From assembly GCF_003325455.1 (NCBI RefSeq), contig NZ_CP025198.1, positions 1,364,001 to 1,428,000 on the forward strand: DNA of 64,000 nucleotides, written 5' to 3'. The number at the start of each line of letters is the position of its first letter. Within the stretch, counting starts at the first letter, position 1. The translations under genes and the position numbers were made by a program. Of the stretch, positions 9,976 through 19,420 are shown piece by piece. The notes beneath the pieces were generated by a model, which saw only the letters and a program-made list of their open reading frames with translations, searched no databases and was not told the origin of the DNA. Source of the DNA: Acidipropionibacterium virtanenii. Its GTDB lineage: Bacteria; Actinomycetota; Actinomycetes; Propionibacteriales; Propionibacteriaceae.

Positions 9976-10824
9976 TCAATCTCCTTCCGTGCGCGTCGGC
10001 GAGTCGGCCGGCCGATCGATCGGCACCCCGCCGCGGGTTGCCGGCTTACCCACCGGTGTCGGCCTGGTCCGCCGCCGCTCGGCGCGCTCCCGGCGTTTTC
10101 TGCGGTCCTTGATGTCGCCGCGGATGAGGATGAACAGGCCGCCCACGGCGATGGCGGTGAAGCAGAACCACTGGACGGCGTAGGACAGGTGCGGGCCCTC
10201 GTCCAGCTCCGGGAAGGGCACCGGAGCCAGTCTCCCGCTCTGAGTGGGGGTGGAGTTCACGAGGACGATGTAACCGTTGACATATGTGGTGCCAGCGGTC
10301 CTGGCGAAGGAGTCGGAGTTGATCAGACGGGCCCGGCCGTCGACGGGAACGACGGCGGTGTCCTTGCCGTTCTCATTGCCCTTGACGTAGCCGATCACGG
10401 TCACCCGCCCGGACGGCGGGTTCGGGATGTCGGCGATGTCGGGATCGGTGCCGTCGTCCTTGCGACCGATGAATCCTCGGTCCACCAGGACTGTGCGGCC
10501 GTCGGTGGCGCGCAGCGGGGTGAGGATCTCGCTGCCCTGCTGATCGCCCACCTTCCGGTAGCGCACCTGCACCTGGTGGCCCGCGTCATAGGAGCCGCTC
10601 ACCCGGACCCGTTTCCACTGGTCCTCGCCCGATATCGCGGTGCCGGGCCTCATGACGGCTGTCCAGTCCAGAACGGGTTGGGCGCGATGGGCCCGGATGG
10701 TGGCATTGGCCTCTCGACGGCCGTCGAGACGATGAATCTGCCACTCGCCCAGCCGGATCATCACCAGACTCAGGACGACGACGAAGAGAGCCAGCCCGAT
10801 CCAACGCAACCACAGCTTCCTCAC
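9976..10824 (-). CDS. SURF1-family cytochrome oxidase assembly protein
   Basis: 282 residues from the GTG at 10824 (VRKLWLRWIGLAL). The frame runs on to 10923, but that part is Arg/Ser-rich and overlaps the next gene. Two transmembrane helices, near the N-terminus (LRWIGLALFVVVLSLVMIRL) and near the C-terminus (WFCFTAIAVGGLFILI), flank a periplasmic-side domain, with GEWQIHRLDGRREAN and LVDRGFIG as SURF1 signatures. It assists haem-copper oxidase maturation. Confidence 0.88.
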   Translation of the reverse strand: MRKLWLRWIGLALFVVVLSLVMIRLGEWQIHRLDGRREANATIRAHRAQPVLDWTAVMRPGTAISGEDQWKRVRVSGSYDAGHQVQVRYRKVGDQQGSEILTPLRATDGRTVLVDRGFIGRKDDGTDPDIADIPNPPSGRVTVIGYVKGNENGKDTAVVPVDGRARLINSDSFARTAGTTYVNGYIVLVNSTPTQSGRLAPVPFPELDEGPHLSYAVQWFCFTAIAVGGLFILIRGDIKDRRKRRERAERRRTRPTPVGKPATRGGVPIDRPADSPTRTEGD

Positions 10825-10834
10825 CCGGGGAAGC

Positions 10835-11254
10835 CTAGTCGCTGGTCCCGCCCGGCTCGTCCTCGTCCTCCTCGAGCTCACCGGGGATCGTGAGCGACGG
10901 GCCGATCTCCCGGCGCGTCTCATGCTCCGTCGCCGGAGCCGGCGAGCGTCGGTCGTCGACGTTGCCCAGCACCACGGCGATCGCCGGGAGGAAGGCCGCC
11001 CCCGGGATGAACAGCCACCGCCACGGGCTCGGGGTGATCACCAGCCCGATGAAGCACAGCGTGCGGATCGCCATCGACACCAGATAGTGCCGTTGGCGCA
11101 CCTCCAGATCGTCGGAGGCCGGCGGCCTGGCGCCGGTGATGACCTGGCCGTCGCGCCCCCGCCGACGGTGCCGGTGCGGTCCGGCGGCCCGGGCAGGTGT
11201 GGACACGGTCACAGGGTAGGTCGCGCACGGCAGTCGTGGGGACCTCACAGACAA
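10835..11254 (-). CDS. DUF3099 membrane protein
   Basis: Up to 139 residues. DUF3099 features are the [20 protein letters not shown] first helix and the [20 protein letters not shown] second helix, then a charged C-terminal tail. The start is uncertain: GTGs at 11212 and 11206 give shorter N-termini that fit the family better. Function unknown. It is divergent from fabG and upstream of the SURF1 gene. Confidence 0.78.
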   Translation of the reverse strand: MSVRSPRLPCATYPVTVSTPARAAGPHRHRRRGRDGQVITGARPPASDDLEVRQRHYLVSMAIRTLCFIGLVITPSPWRWLFIPGAAFLPAIAVVLGNVDDRRSPAPATEHETRREIGPSLTIPGELEEDEDEPGGTSD

Positions 11255-11354
11255 GCATCGGCAACATTGTGCCGACAGCGCAGTGGCGTCCTCGCCGACG
11301 TCGAGGGATCCCGAAGTCTGGCCGACGTGCGGGCGATCAGGCTAGGTTCAGAGC

Positions 11355-12089
11355 ATGACTCACGAGCCTGCCAGCACAGCCGGAACGGGCCGGGTGGCCC
11401 TGGTCACCGGAGGATCACGGGGAATCGGGGCGGCCATCGCCGCCCGCCTGGCGGCCGACGGCTACCGGGTCGCGGCCACCAGCAGGGCGGGCACCGCACC
11501 CGAAGGGGTGCTGCCGATCGCCTGCGACGTCACCGACGCCGCCTCCGTCGACGCCGCCTTCACACGGGTCGAGGACGAGTTCGGCCCGGTCGAGGTGCTC
11601 ATCGCCAATGCCGGCATCACCAAGGACACGCTGATGGCGCGGATGAAGGAGGAGGACTTCACCTCCGTCATCGACACCAACCTCACCGGTACCTACCGGG
11701 TGATCCGGCGTGCCGCCCGTGCCATGACCCGGGCGCGTTTCGGCCGCATCGTCGTGATGTCCTCGGTCGTCGGGTTGATGGGATCGGCGGGCCAGGTGAA
11801 CTACGCCGCATCCAAGGCCGGTCTGGTCGGCATCGCCCGCAGCGTCTCGCGGGAACTCGGTTCCCGGGGCATCACCTGCAACGTCGTCGCCCCCGGATTC
11901 ATCAACACAGAGATGACCGCGGTGCTGCCCGCCAAGACGATCGCCGACTACGAGTCGCGCATCCCCGCCCGCAGGCTCGGGGAGGTGGGCGACGTCGTCA
12001 ATGCGGTCAGCTTCCTCGCCGACGACGCCACCTCCTACATCACCGGCGCCGTCATCCCGGTCGACGGCGGCCTCGGCATGGGGCACTAG
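11355..12089 (+). CDS. fabG: 3-oxoacyl-ACP reductase FabG (MabA-like)
   Basis: 244-residue NADPH-dependent reductase of the FAS-II cycle. Glycine motif TGGSRGIGAA, NNAG-equivalent ANAGITKDTLMARM, catalytic Ser in MSSVVGLMGSAGQ, NYAASKAG (Tyr about 150, Lys about 154) and the C-terminal ITGAVIPVDGGLGMGH. The adjacent downstream fabI makes this the mabA-inhA type pair known from mycobacteria, carrying out two steps of fatty acid elongation. Confidence 0.95.
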   Translation: MTHEPASTAGTGRVALVTGGSRGIGAAIAARLAADGYRVAATSRAGTAPEGVLPIACDVTDAASVDAAFTRVEDEFGPVEVLIANAGITKDTLMARMKEEDFTSVIDTNLTGTYRVIRRAARAMTRARFGRIVVMSSVVGLMGSAGQVNYAASKAGLVGIARSVSRELGSRGITCNVVAPGFINTEMTAVLPAKTIADYESRIPARRLGEVGDVVNAVSFLADDATSYITGAVIPVDGGLGMGH

Positions 12090-12097
12090 CCTTTCAA

Positions 12098-12117
12098 AGG
12101 AGGGGGCGACCCCTCCT
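12098..12117 (+). terminator. Perfect 8-bp hairpin between fabG and fabI
   Basis: AGGAGGGG, a GCGA tetraloop (GNRA type), then CCCCTCCT, 9 bases after the fabG stop. There is no T-tract, so it may attenuate transcription or protect the RNA 3' end rather than terminate fully. A second small stem (ACCCG/CGGGT) follows near 12145. Confidence 0.45.
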
Positions 12118-12212
12118 CGCTCGCCGGGGCTCGCTGCCTCCCCGAACCCGGTCGGGTCTGTGGGGTCGCTCGGGTCCTGGTTCATCTCGCCAGACTTCTG
12201 AAAGGAACTGAA

Positions 12213-12986
12213 ATGGGACTTCTCGACGGTAAGACCATCCTCGTCACCGGCGTGACGATGCACACCTCGATCGCCTTCAAGGTGGCCGAGATCGCCCAGC
12301 AGCAGGGCGCCCGCGTCATCGTCTCCAACATCCCCCGCGCCATCCGCGTCACTCAGCGGGCGGTGCGCAAGCTCGACCCGGTTCCCGAGGTCATCGAGCT
12401 CGACGCCACCGACGACCAGGCCCTGGCCGCCCTGCCCGCCACACTGCGCGGACTGGGCGTCGAGCGGCTCGACGGGGTCGTCCACGCCATCGCCTTCGCC
12501 AACCCGAAGACTGCGCTGGGCGGTGAGTTCCTCAACACCGAGTGGAAGGACGTCGACGTCGCCCTCCACACCTCCACCTACTCCTACGTGTCCCTGGCGA
12601 AGGCCGTCCAGCCGCTCTTCGGCGACACGGCCGCGGTCGTAGGCCTCACCTTCGACGCCACCGTCTCATGGCCCTTCTACGACTGGATGGGTGTCGCGAA
12701 GTCCGGTCTCGAATCGGCCAACCGGTACCTGGCCCGCTACCTGGGCAAAGACCAGGTGCGCTGCAACCTCGTCTCCGCCGGCCCCCTGGACACCATGGCC
12801 AAGACCTCCATCCCCGGTGCCGACGCCTTCAACGACCTGTGGGGGGAGCGGGCCCCGCTCGGCTGGGACACCAAGGACGCCGGCGCCGCCGCGAAGGGCA
12901 TCGTCGCGCTGCTGTCGGACTGGTTCCCGGCCACCACCGGCGAGATGATCCACGTCGACGGCGGGCTTCACTCCACCGGCGCCTGA
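12213..12986 (+). CDS. fabI: Enoyl-ACP reductase FabI (InhA-like)
   Basis: 257 residues, NADH-dependent enoyl-ACP reductase of FAS-II. N-terminal LVTGVTMHTSIAFKVAEIAQQQGA, a VHAIAFANP loop, and the catalytic pair in FYDWMGVAKSG (Tyr about 156 and Lys about 163, the Y-x6-K spacing of FabI/InhA). The C-terminus is GEMIHVDGGLHSTGA. A GAAAGGA ribosome site precedes the ATG. Triclosan- and isoniazid-type inhibitors act on this family; sensitivity here is not shown. Confidence 0.95.
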   Translation: MGLLDGKTILVTGVTMHTSIAFKVAEIAQQQGARVIVSNIPRAIRVTQRAVRKLDPVPEVIELDATDDQALAALPATLRGLGVERLDGVVHAIAFANPKTALGGEFLNTEWKDVDVALHTSTYSYVSLAKAVQPLFGDTAAVVGLTFDATVSWPFYDWMGVAKSGLESANRYLARYLGKDQVRCNLVSAGPLDTMAKTSIPGADAFNDLWGERAPLGWDTKDAGAAAKGIVALLSDWFPATTGEMIHVDGGLHSTGA

Positions 12987-13016
12987 TTCCACCGGCGCCC
13001 CGGGTAGAGTCGGTGC

Positions 13017-13685
13017 ATGTCCGGGGAGTTGCTCGGCGGGCATGGCAGCAGCGCCCGTCGCCTTGGTCGGGTCGTCCAGCGCGGCCCGACCCCCGATTTC
13101 GCGGCGCGGGTGCTGCGCCACCTGAAGCGCAGCGGTTGGTCGCACGCACCGACCCTCATCGCCCGGAACGCGGAGGGCTCCGTGATGTCCTACATGGACG
13201 GCACGGCGGCCACCACCACCTTGCTGAGGCACGAGGCGGCCGAGGACGGCCCTCTGGCCGAAGTCGCCGCGCTGGTGCGCCAGTTCCACGATCTCATGGC
13301 GGACACCGATCTGGCCGGTGATGCCGAGACCGTCTGTCACAACGACCTGGATCCCAGCAACACCATCTACCGGCGGGTCAGCGGGCGCCTGGTGCCGGCG
13401 GCATTCGTCGACTGGGATCTGGCTGCCCCGGGCGCCCGGATCGACGATCTGGCCCGGCTGTGCTGGAGTTTCACGGGCATCGGGCCTCGCGCCGATCCGG
13501 GACTCGTGCGTCATCGGATCGGCATCGTCGCTGAGGCCTACGGCTGGGGCCGGAGCCTCGACGAGGTCATCGTGGCCGTCATGACCCACCAGCACGACGC
13601 CGCCGAGGACAGCCGGTCAGGTCTGCTGGCGGCCGCCGAGAACGAGGCCGACCATCGGTGGACGCAGCGCCACCTGCGTCGCTGA
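13017..13685 (+). CDS. Aminoglycoside phosphotransferase-family kinase-like protein
   Basis: 222 residues with the APH/choline-kinase catalytic loop VCHNDLDPSNTIY (Brenner-type HxDxxxxN, about residue 108) and the metal-binding FVDWDLAAPG. The N-terminal lobe is short, so it is a compact APH. The substrate is unknown, and an antibiotic-resistance role should not be assumed. It starts 31 bases after fabI. Confidence 0.82.
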   Translation: MSGELLGGHGSSARRLGRVVQRGPTPDFAARVLRHLKRSGWSHAPTLIARNAEGSVMSYMDGTAATTTLLRHEAAEDGPLAEVAALVRQFHDLMADTDLAGDAETVCHNDLDPSNTIYRRVSGRLVPAAFVDWDLAAPGARIDDLARLCWSFTGIGPRADPGLVRHRIGIVAEAYGWGRSLDEVIVAVMTHQHDAAEDSRSGLLAAAENEADHRWTQRHLRR

Positions 13686-13689
13686 GCGG

Positions 13690-14427
13690 TCAGCTGTTCC
13701 GCGGCCAGGACGAGGCGGCGGCGAGAGCGCCCAGGGCGGCGTCCCGCAGGCGTCGAAGTGAGGTCTCGCGGACCTGCGAGCCATGCGCGGTGAGCATCTG
13801 GGAGGCCGACTCCAGGCCGGCGTCGGCCGCGGCGAACATGGTCCAGGCGAGATCGAGAAGTACCTGGTCCGAGTGACGGTGCCCTCTCCCCAGTGTGGGG
13901 GCGAGGGCCTCGGGCCGGCGGCCGGCGACAGTGTCGAGACGCCCGAGATCCGCGGCGACCCGGGCCATGACGGCGCGGAGCTGCTGCCCGGCCTCCGGCG
14001 CGGTCGGCGGGGGGAGCGGGGGTGCGCCGCGGCGGATCTGCCACTGGACGGCCGGGCCGACCGGGGTGGGGATCCAGGCCGTGCCGACCGGGATTCCGTC
14101 CGGGGTCGAGCTGTGGCACACCACCGCGGCGCCGGCGACCATGGCCTCCTGATTGACCGCCGCCGGGCCGCGGAGCCCGGCCAGGCGTCCCGGGGCCACC
14201 GGGTAGAGCCCCCACAGGGTCTCGGGGGAGGCGCTGTGGGCGACCCTGGCCAGTGGTCGGCGGATCGGCACCGAGGCGATCGGGTCGGGTTCGCCGAGCC
14301 CCAGGGCCTCGTCGGCATCATGGACGTGGTGCAGCGGACCGAGGACTCGTTCGGCCTCGGGTGCGGTGATGCGTCCGGCCGACAGGTCGTTGAGCAGACA
14401 TGTCAGACGCAGGCAGGTCTCTAGCAC
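13690..14427 (-). CDS. Conserved hypothetical protein, helical
   Basis: 245 residues from the GTG at 14427. The frame continues to 14499, including an ATG at 14463 that shares a CATG with the dxr start. No recognised domain: an N-terminal helical part ([17 protein letters not shown]), a central Pro/Gly-rich part with [11 protein letters not shown], then helices. It converges with the APH-like gene (4-bp gap) and is divergent from dxr. Confidence 0.6.
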   Translation of the reverse strand: MLETCLRLTCLLNDLSAGRITAPEAERVLGPLHHVHDADEALGLGEPDPIASVPIRRPLARVAHSASPETLWGLYPVAPGRLAGLRGPAAVNQEAMVAGAAVVCHSSTPDGIPVGTAWIPTPVGPAVQWQIRRGAPPLPPPTAPEAGQQLRAVMARVAADLGRLDTVAGRRPEALAPTLGRGHRHSDQVLLDLAWTMFAAADAGLESASQMLTAHGSQVRETSLRRLRDAALGALAAASSWPRNS

Positions 14428-14461
14428 GCCCAGAAGGATACGAGCCCCTAGGCTGAGATCC

Positions 14462-15544
14462 ATGCGTCGCATCATCCTGCTCGGCTCGACCGGATCCATC
14501 GGTACTCAGGCACTGGACGTCATCGCCCGCAATCCCGACCGGTTCGAGGTGGTGGGTCTGGCGGCCGGGTCCGACCGGGAGACGGTCGCCGAGCAGGCCG
14601 TGCGATTCCGTGTCGAGCACACCGCGCTGGGGGCTGAGGAGGCCGCCCAACTTGTCCGTGACGTCGAGGCTGATGTCGTGCTCAACGGCATCACGGGATC
14701 GGTGGGACTGGGCCCGACCCTGGCTGCTCTGAAGGCGGGCCGGATCCTGGCCCTGGCGAACAAGGAGTCACTCATCGTCGGCGGCGAACTGGTGAGGGCC
14801 GCCGCCTCCCCGGGGCAGATCGTGCCAGTGGATTCGGAACACTCGGCCATCGCCCAGGCGCTGCGCTCGGGCAGCCACGAGGAGGTGCGGCGCCTGGTGG
14901 TGACGGCCTCGGGCGGCCCCTTCCGCGGTCGCACCCGCGCCGAGCTGGCCGACGTCACGCCTGCCCAGGCACTGGCCCATCCCACCTGGGCGATGGGTCC
15001 GGTGGTCACCACGAACTCAGCCACGATGGTCAACAAGGGTCTGGAGGTGATCGAGGCCCACCTGCTCTTCGACGTCGACTACGACGACATCGCTGTCGTG
15101 GTGCATCCGCAGTCGATCGTGCACTCCATGGTGGAATTCGTCGACGGATCCACCATCGTCCAGGCCTCGCCCCCGGACATGCGGCTGCCCATCGCGCTGG
15201 GCCTGGGCTGGCCCGACCGCATCCCCGAGGCCGTCCCCGCCCTCGACTGGAGTCGGGCGTCGTCCTGGGCCTTCGAGCCGCTGGATGACGCCGTCTTCCC
15301 GGCCGTGGCCCTGGCCAGGCAGGTGGGGCGGTCCGGCGGCACCTATCCGGCGGTCTACAACGCGGCCAATGAGCAGGCCGTGGAGGCCTTCCACGCTGGA
15401 AGGCTGCAGTTCCTCGGCATCGTCGAGACCGTCCAGAAGGTGGTGGACGCCCACGAGCCCCCGTCCGAGCTGACTCTGGAGTCGCTGGGGCAGGCCGAAC
15501 AATGGGCGAGACGCCGGGCCGATGGCGTGATCGCCGCGGTGTAG
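14462..15544 (+). CDS. dxr: 1-deoxy-D-xylulose 5-phosphate reductoisomerase
   Basis: 360 residues; second step of the MEP isoprenoid pathway, DXP to MEP with NADPH. N-terminal [27 protein letters not shown], the metal/substrate motif [22 protein letters not shown], and [11 protein letters not shown] are all present. The ATG at 14462 is chosen because [13 protein letters not shown] is the family N-terminus; the open frame extends upstream to 14366. In many actinobacteria dxr sits directly before the Rip1 protease and ispG. Here it is about 35 kb from them. Confidence 0.96.
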   Translation: MRRIILLGSTGSIGTQALDVIARNPDRFEVVGLAAGSDRETVAEQAVRFRVEHTALGAEEAAQLVRDVEADVVLNGITGSVGLGPTLAALKAGRILALANKESLIVGGELVRAAASPGQIVPVDSEHSAIAQALRSGSHEEVRRLVVTASGGPFRGRTRAELADVTPAQALAHPTWAMGPVVTTNSATMVNKGLEVIEAHLLFDVDYDDIAVVVHPQSIVHSMVEFVDGSTIVQASPPDMRLPIALGLGWPDRIPEAVPALDWSRASSWAFEPLDDAVFPAVALARQVGRSGGTYPAVYNAANEQAVEAFHAGRLQFLGIVETVQKVVDAHEPPSELTLESLGQAEQWARRRADGVIAAV

Positions 15545-15587
15545 GTCCTCCGGTGGTCGGCCGGCGATAGTTGGTAGGTTCATCTTC

Positions 15588-16382
15588 ATGAGTGCAGTGG
15601 CGCAGCTGGCCGGAGTCGGGGTACGACGCGGATCCACCCAGATCCTCACCGATGTCGACTGGGAGGTCGACGAGGGGCAGCGCTGGGTGATGGTGGGGCC
15701 CAACGGCGCCGGCAAGACGACCCTGCTGCAGATCCTGGCCGCCCAGATGCACCCCACCGAGGGACTCGTGGAGATCCTCGACGAGATCATCGGAGCCGTC
15801 GACGTCTTCGAGCTGCGACCCCGCATCGGCGTGGCCTCCTCGGCTCTGGCGCATCGCATCCCGCCTCACGAGGCCGTCCGCGACGTCGTCGTCTCCGCCG
15901 CCTGGGCGGTGGTGGGGCGCTGGCGGGAGTCCTACGATCCGATGGACGTTCAGCGCGCCGCCGAGCTCATCGCCAGAATGGGCCTGGCCGGCCTGGAGGA
16001 TCGCACCTACGGCACCTTGTCGGAGGGGGAGCGCAAACGCGTCGAGATCGCCCGGGCGCTGATGACCGATCCCGAACTGCTGCTCCTCGACGAGCCCGCC
16101 GCCGGCCTGGATCTGGCCGGGCGTGAGCAGCTGGTGAGCGTGCTGTCGGGCATCTGCACCGATCCCGACGCCCCCGCCACCGTCCTGGTGACCCACCACC
16201 TGGAGGAGATCCCGCTCGGGGTCACCCACGCCCTGGTCCTGGACGAGGGGCACATCGTGGCGGCCGGGCCGGTCGACCGGGTGCTCACCTCGCCGATCCT
16301 GTCCCAGGCATTCGGACTACCCTTGGAAGTCACATCGCACAACGGCCGCTGGAGTGCCCAGGCCTCCGGCAAGGTGTTGTGA
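15588..16382 (+). CDS. ABC transporter ATP-binding protein (single domain)
   Basis: 264 residues. Walker A GPNGAGKTT (about 38-46), signature LSEGERKRVEIARAL (Glu in place of Gly of LSGGQ), Walker B LLLLDEPAAGLD, switch His VTHHLEEIP. This is the YlmA-like group of cytoplasmic ATPases with no known permease. No permease gene is adjacent. It is followed within 20 bases by the NfeD gene. Confidence 0.88.
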   Translation: MSAVAQLAGVGVRRGSTQILTDVDWEVDEGQRWVMVGPNGAGKTTLLQILAAQMHPTEGLVEILDEIIGAVDVFELRPRIGVASSALAHRIPPHEAVRDVVVSAAWAVVGRWRESYDPMDVQRAAELIARMGLAGLEDRTYGTLSEGERKRVEIARALMTDPELLLLDEPAAGLDLAGREQLVSVLSGICTDPDAPATVLVTHHLEEIPLGVTHALVLDEGHIVAAGPVDRVLTSPILSQAFGLPLEVTSHNGRWSAQASGKVL

Positions 16383-16401
16383 TCGCAACAGGAGGCGGGC
16401 G

Positions 16402-16896
16402 ATGAACGAGTTCTGGGACTGGATCGCACGCCACGGATGGGTGGCCTGGCTCATCGCGTCCGCGGTGCTGGCCTGCGCCGAGATGCTGACCCTCGATTTC
16501 ACCCTGCTGATGCTGGCCTCCGGGGCGCTGGCCGGCGCCGTGACCGCTGCGATCCTGCCGGGCGCGTGGATCGTCCAGGTGCTGGTGGCGGTGGCCGTCG
16601 CGGGGATCATGCTGGCCGTGCTGCGACCCACCCTTCTCAAGCGCGTCCGCGACGCCCCCGGATACCGCTCCTCGCTGGATTCCCTGGTGGGCTCCGAGGG
16701 CACCGCGACCCATCAGATCACCTCTGGATCGGGCGAGGTCAAGGTGCATGGGGAGCTGTGGGAGGCCCGTGCCATGGCTCCCGGGACCACCATCGAGGCC
16801 GGTGAGAGCATCGAGGTCTTCCAGATCGACGGGACGACTCTCATCGTCTACCCGTCCAGTCAGGGGCTGGGCTGGTCGGGCGGGGCAGGCCTCTGA
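16402..16896 (+). CDS. NfeD-family membrane protein
   Basis: 164 residues; the ATG at 16402 has AGGAGGCGGG just upstream. Hydrophobic helices at about 12-32, 34-55 and 57-75 are followed by a small beta-barrel (OB) domain (SLVGSEGTATHQI, GSGEVKVHGELWEARAM, IEVFQIDGTTLIVYP). NfeD proteins pair with SPFH/flotillin proteins in membrane microdomains, and the next gene is an SPFH protein. Confidence 0.88.
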   Translation: MNEFWDWIARHGWVAWLIASAVLACAEMLTLDFTLLMLASGALAGAVTAAILPGAWIVQVLVAVAVAGIMLAVLRPTLLKRVRDAPGYRSSLDSLVGSEGTATHQITSGSGEVKVHGELWEARAMAPGTTIEAGESIEVFQIDGTTLIVYPSSQGLGWSGGAGL

Positions 16897-17004
16897 TTCT
16901 TCCGGATCGGCCCCTTCTTCCCCGCTCTGGCCTGCGGGAATGGCAGGATGTAAGACGTCGGGAGGTCAGTGGGCCCCCGTTGTCTCGTCGAGGAGCGAAA
17001 GCAG

Positions 17005-18375
17005 ATGCCCGAACTCATCATCGCGCTGATCATCGTCGTGCTGGTGGTGGTCGCACTCGCCTCGTCGGTGAAGATCATCCACCAGCAGAAGATCGGTCTG
17101 GTCGAGCGGCTCGGCAAGTTCCATCGCCGTCTCAATCCCGGTCCGCACCTGGTGGTGCCGGTCATCGACAGGGTGCAGTACAACCTGGACATGCGCGAGC
17201 AGGTGCAGCCCTTCCCGCCTCAGGGGGTGATCACCGAGGACAATCTGATGGTCAACATCGACTCGGTGATCTACTTCCAGATCGTCGATCCGGAGCGTGC
17301 TGCCTACGAGGCGCAGTCCTATCGCACCGCCATCGAGCAGCTCACCATGACCACCCTGCGAAACATCATCGGCGGGATGGACATGGAGGCGGCGCTGACC
17401 AGCCGTGAGGAGATCAACCAGAAGCTGCGTTCGGTCCTCGATGAGGCCACCGGCAAGTGGGGCATCAAGGTCAACCGTGTCGAGCTGAGGGCCATCGAAC
17501 CACCGCCCACCATCCGTGACGCGATGGAGAAGGGGGCACGCGCAGAGCGCGACAAGCGGGCGGCGATCCTGCTGGCCGAGGGCCAGCGACAGTCCCAGAT
17601 CCTGGCCGCCGGCGGCGACCGCGAGTCGGCGATCCTGAGAGCACAGGGCGACCGGGAGGCCCAGGTGCTGCGCGCCCAGGCCGATCGGCAGGCCCAGATG
17701 CTGAGGTCGGAGGGCGAGGCGCAGGCCATCACCACCGTCTTCAACGCCATCCACGCCGGACAGCCCGACCAGGGGCTGCTCGCCTACCAGTACATGCAGA
17801 TGCTGCCCACCCTGGCCCGCGGCGACGCCAACAAGGTGTGGATCGTGCCGAGCGAGCTCAACGATGCCCTGCGGGGACTCGGGCAGATGGTCGGCGACGG
17901 CGAGAACCGCAAGCCCACCTACCAGGCCTCCGATCCCTCGCAGTTCGACGCGCCGAAGAAGGTCGACGTGATGGCCGAGATCGCCCAGCAGAAGGAGGAC
18001 GAGAAGGCCCAGTCCGATGCCACCGTCCAGCAGGCCATCGAGGAGGCTGCGAAGCTGGAGAACCCGGGCCTGTCAGGTCGGTCCAAGCAGAGTTCGCTAC
18101 CCACCTCCAAGCCGGGCCAGGCCAACCCGACATCGCCGAATCCGACGGGCCAGGCCGACCCGACATCGCCGAGTCCGACGGGCCAGGCCGATCGGGGGCC
18201 TCAGCGCAGCGGTGGTCATGTGCCCGCGGACCAGCAGGCACAGGGCCCGATGGGTGGGGTCTACCAGACCGGGTGGGGGCGCCCGACCTCACCTGAGGAG
18301 CAGGCGACCACTCAGCGTCCGCAGCCTCCACGGGTTGACGGCCAGCCCTTCAACCCACGTCGTGGCGAGAGCTGA
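17005..18375 (+). CDS. SPFH/Band 7 (stomatin/paraslipin-like) protein
   Basis: 456 residues; ATG at 17005 after AGGAGC. One N-terminal transmembrane segment (LIIALIIVVLVVVALASSV), the SPFH domain to about residue 190 (VPVIDRVQYNLDMREQ, NLMVNIDSVIYFQIVDPE), then a long Ala/Gln/Arg coiled coil of the flotillin type. The C-terminal 120 residues are disordered and Pro/Thr/Gln-rich, with an 11-residue repeat (GQAxPTSPxPT). Forms an NfeD-SPFH pair with the gene before it. Confidence 0.92.
   Translation: MPELIIALIIVVLVVVALASSVKIIHQQKIGLVERLGKFHRRLNPGPHLVVPVIDRVQYNLDMREQVQPFPPQGVITEDNLMVNIDSVIYFQIVDPERAAYEAQSYRTAIEQLTMTTLRNIIGGMDMEAALTSREEINQKLRSVLDEATGKWGIKVNRVELRAIEPPPTIRDAMEKGARAERDKRAAILLAEGQRQSQILAAGGDRESAILRAQGDREAQVLRAQADRQAQMLRSEGEAQAITTVFNAIHAGQPDQGLLAYQYMQMLPTLARGDANKVWIVPSELNDALRGLGQMVGDGENRKPTYQASDPSQFDAPKKVDVMAEIAQQKEDEKAQSDATVQQAIEEAAKLENPGLSGRSKQSSLPTSKPGQANPTSPNPTGQADPTSPSPTGQADRGPQRSGGHVPADQQAQGPMGGVYQTGWGRPTSPEEQATTQRPQPPRVDGQPFNPRRGES
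18114..18190 (+). repeat. 33-bp in-frame tandem repeat in the SPFH gene
   Basis: Units starting GGGCCAG at 18114, 18147 and 18180 (third partial), exactly 33 bp apart. They encode GQANPTSPNPT, GQADPTSPSPT and GQAD. Copy number could vary by slippage without breaking the frame. Confidence 0.85.
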
Positions 18376-18389
18376 GCCCCGGGTTCAGC
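18371..18389. terminator. Short hairpin at convergent SPFH/transporter gene ends
   Basis: GCTGAGC, CCCGG loop, GTTCAGC: a 7-bp stem with one G-T pair, spanning the SPFH stop and the end of the opposing transporter gene. It could serve both directions. No T-tract. Confidence 0.35.
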
Positions 18390-19389
18390 GGGTCGTGGAG
18401 GCTTCCGAGACCTCCCATTGGCGCGCGTAGCGCGAGGAGATCACCCCGCAGGCGATGAGCTGGGTCATATGGAAGATCATCAGCGGCAGCACGATGAGAC
18501 CGATCGGCTGCCCGGCGAAGAGCACGGCGGCCATCGGCAGCCCGGTGGCCAGGGATTTCTTGGTGCCGCAGAACTGGATGGCGATGCGGTCGGCCCGGTT
18601 GAACCCGAGCCGGCCGGGGACCGTCCAGGTGAGCCACAGCATGAGGGCCAGCAGTACTAGGCAGATGCCGATGGTGAGCCCGAGCTGGCCGATGCTGGTC
18701 ATCGACCAGATGCGCTCGCGCATCCCCGAGGAGAAGGCCGAGTACACCACCACGAGGATGACGCCGTTGTCGACGAACTTGAGCGGCTTCTTGTGCTCGG
18801 TGACGAACCGCGATGTCAGGGGACGCGACAGCTGACCCAGGATGAAGGGCAGCAGGATCTGCAGCAGGACGTCGAGGATCGACGACGGTGTGATCGTCAC
18901 CCCCGAGCTGGAGGAGACGAGCGCGAAGGCCAGTAGTGGGCTGAGGAATGTGCCCAGCAGGTTCGAGATGGTCGCCGAGACGATGGCGCCGGGAACGTTG
19001 CCGTGGGCGATCGAGGTGAAGTTGATCGAGGACTGGACGGTCGAGGGCACCAGGCACACCCACAGCAGACCCAGGTACAGCATGTTCGACAGCGCCCAGG
19101 GAACCAGCAGTCTCAATGCGATGCCGATGATGGGGAAGACCACGAAGGTGAAGACCAGGATGGTGAGGTGCAGCCGCCAGTGCCTGATGCCGGCGAGGGT
19201 CTCCGAGGGCTTGAGGCGGGCGCCGTAGAGGAAGAACAGCAGGAAGACCAGTACGGTCACGGCGTCGTCGACCACCGGCACCATGTAACCGCGGGCCGGC
19301 AGCATGCTCGCAACCACCGCGGAGGCCACGATGCCGACCAGGAACCAGTTGACGCGGAACCTGTGCTGACCGGGGGAGGACTCACTCAC
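18385..19389 (-). CDS. Bile acid:sodium symporter-family transporter
   Basis: 334-residue integral membrane protein with about 9-10 hydrophobic helices. Features of the SLC10A7/YfeH-like branch of the BASS family are LLWVCLVPSTVQSSINFTSIAHGN, with a crossover-region Asn/Pro motif, and QFCGTKKSLATGLPMA. It probably moves an organic anion with Na+; the substrate is unknown. It lies divergent from the TrmH gene. Confidence 0.88.
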   Translation of the reverse strand: MSESSPGQHRFRVNWFLVGIVASAVVASMLPARGYMVPVVDDAVTVLVFLLFFLYGARLKPSETLAGIRHWRLHLTILVFTFVVFPIIGIALRLLVPWALSNMLYLGLLWVCLVPSTVQSSINFTSIAHGNVPGAIVSATISNLLGTFLSPLLAFALVSSSSGVTITPSSILDVLLQILLPFILGQLSRPLTSRFVTEHKKPLKFVDNGVILVVVYSAFSSGMRERIWSMTSIGQLGLTIGICLVLLALMLWLTWTVPGRLGFNRADRIAIQFCGTKKSLATGLPMAAVLFAGQPIGLIVLPLMIFHMTQLIACGVISSRYARQWEVSEASTTR

Positions 19390-19420
19390 CCGGCCACCCT
19401 ATGACCGGTGCCTCTAGGCT

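Noticed and set aside
18114-18190. Tandem 33-bp repeats as a possible CRISPR array
   Set aside because: The units abut directly without spacers, are in frame and encode a Pro/Thr-rich tail; no cas genes are present.
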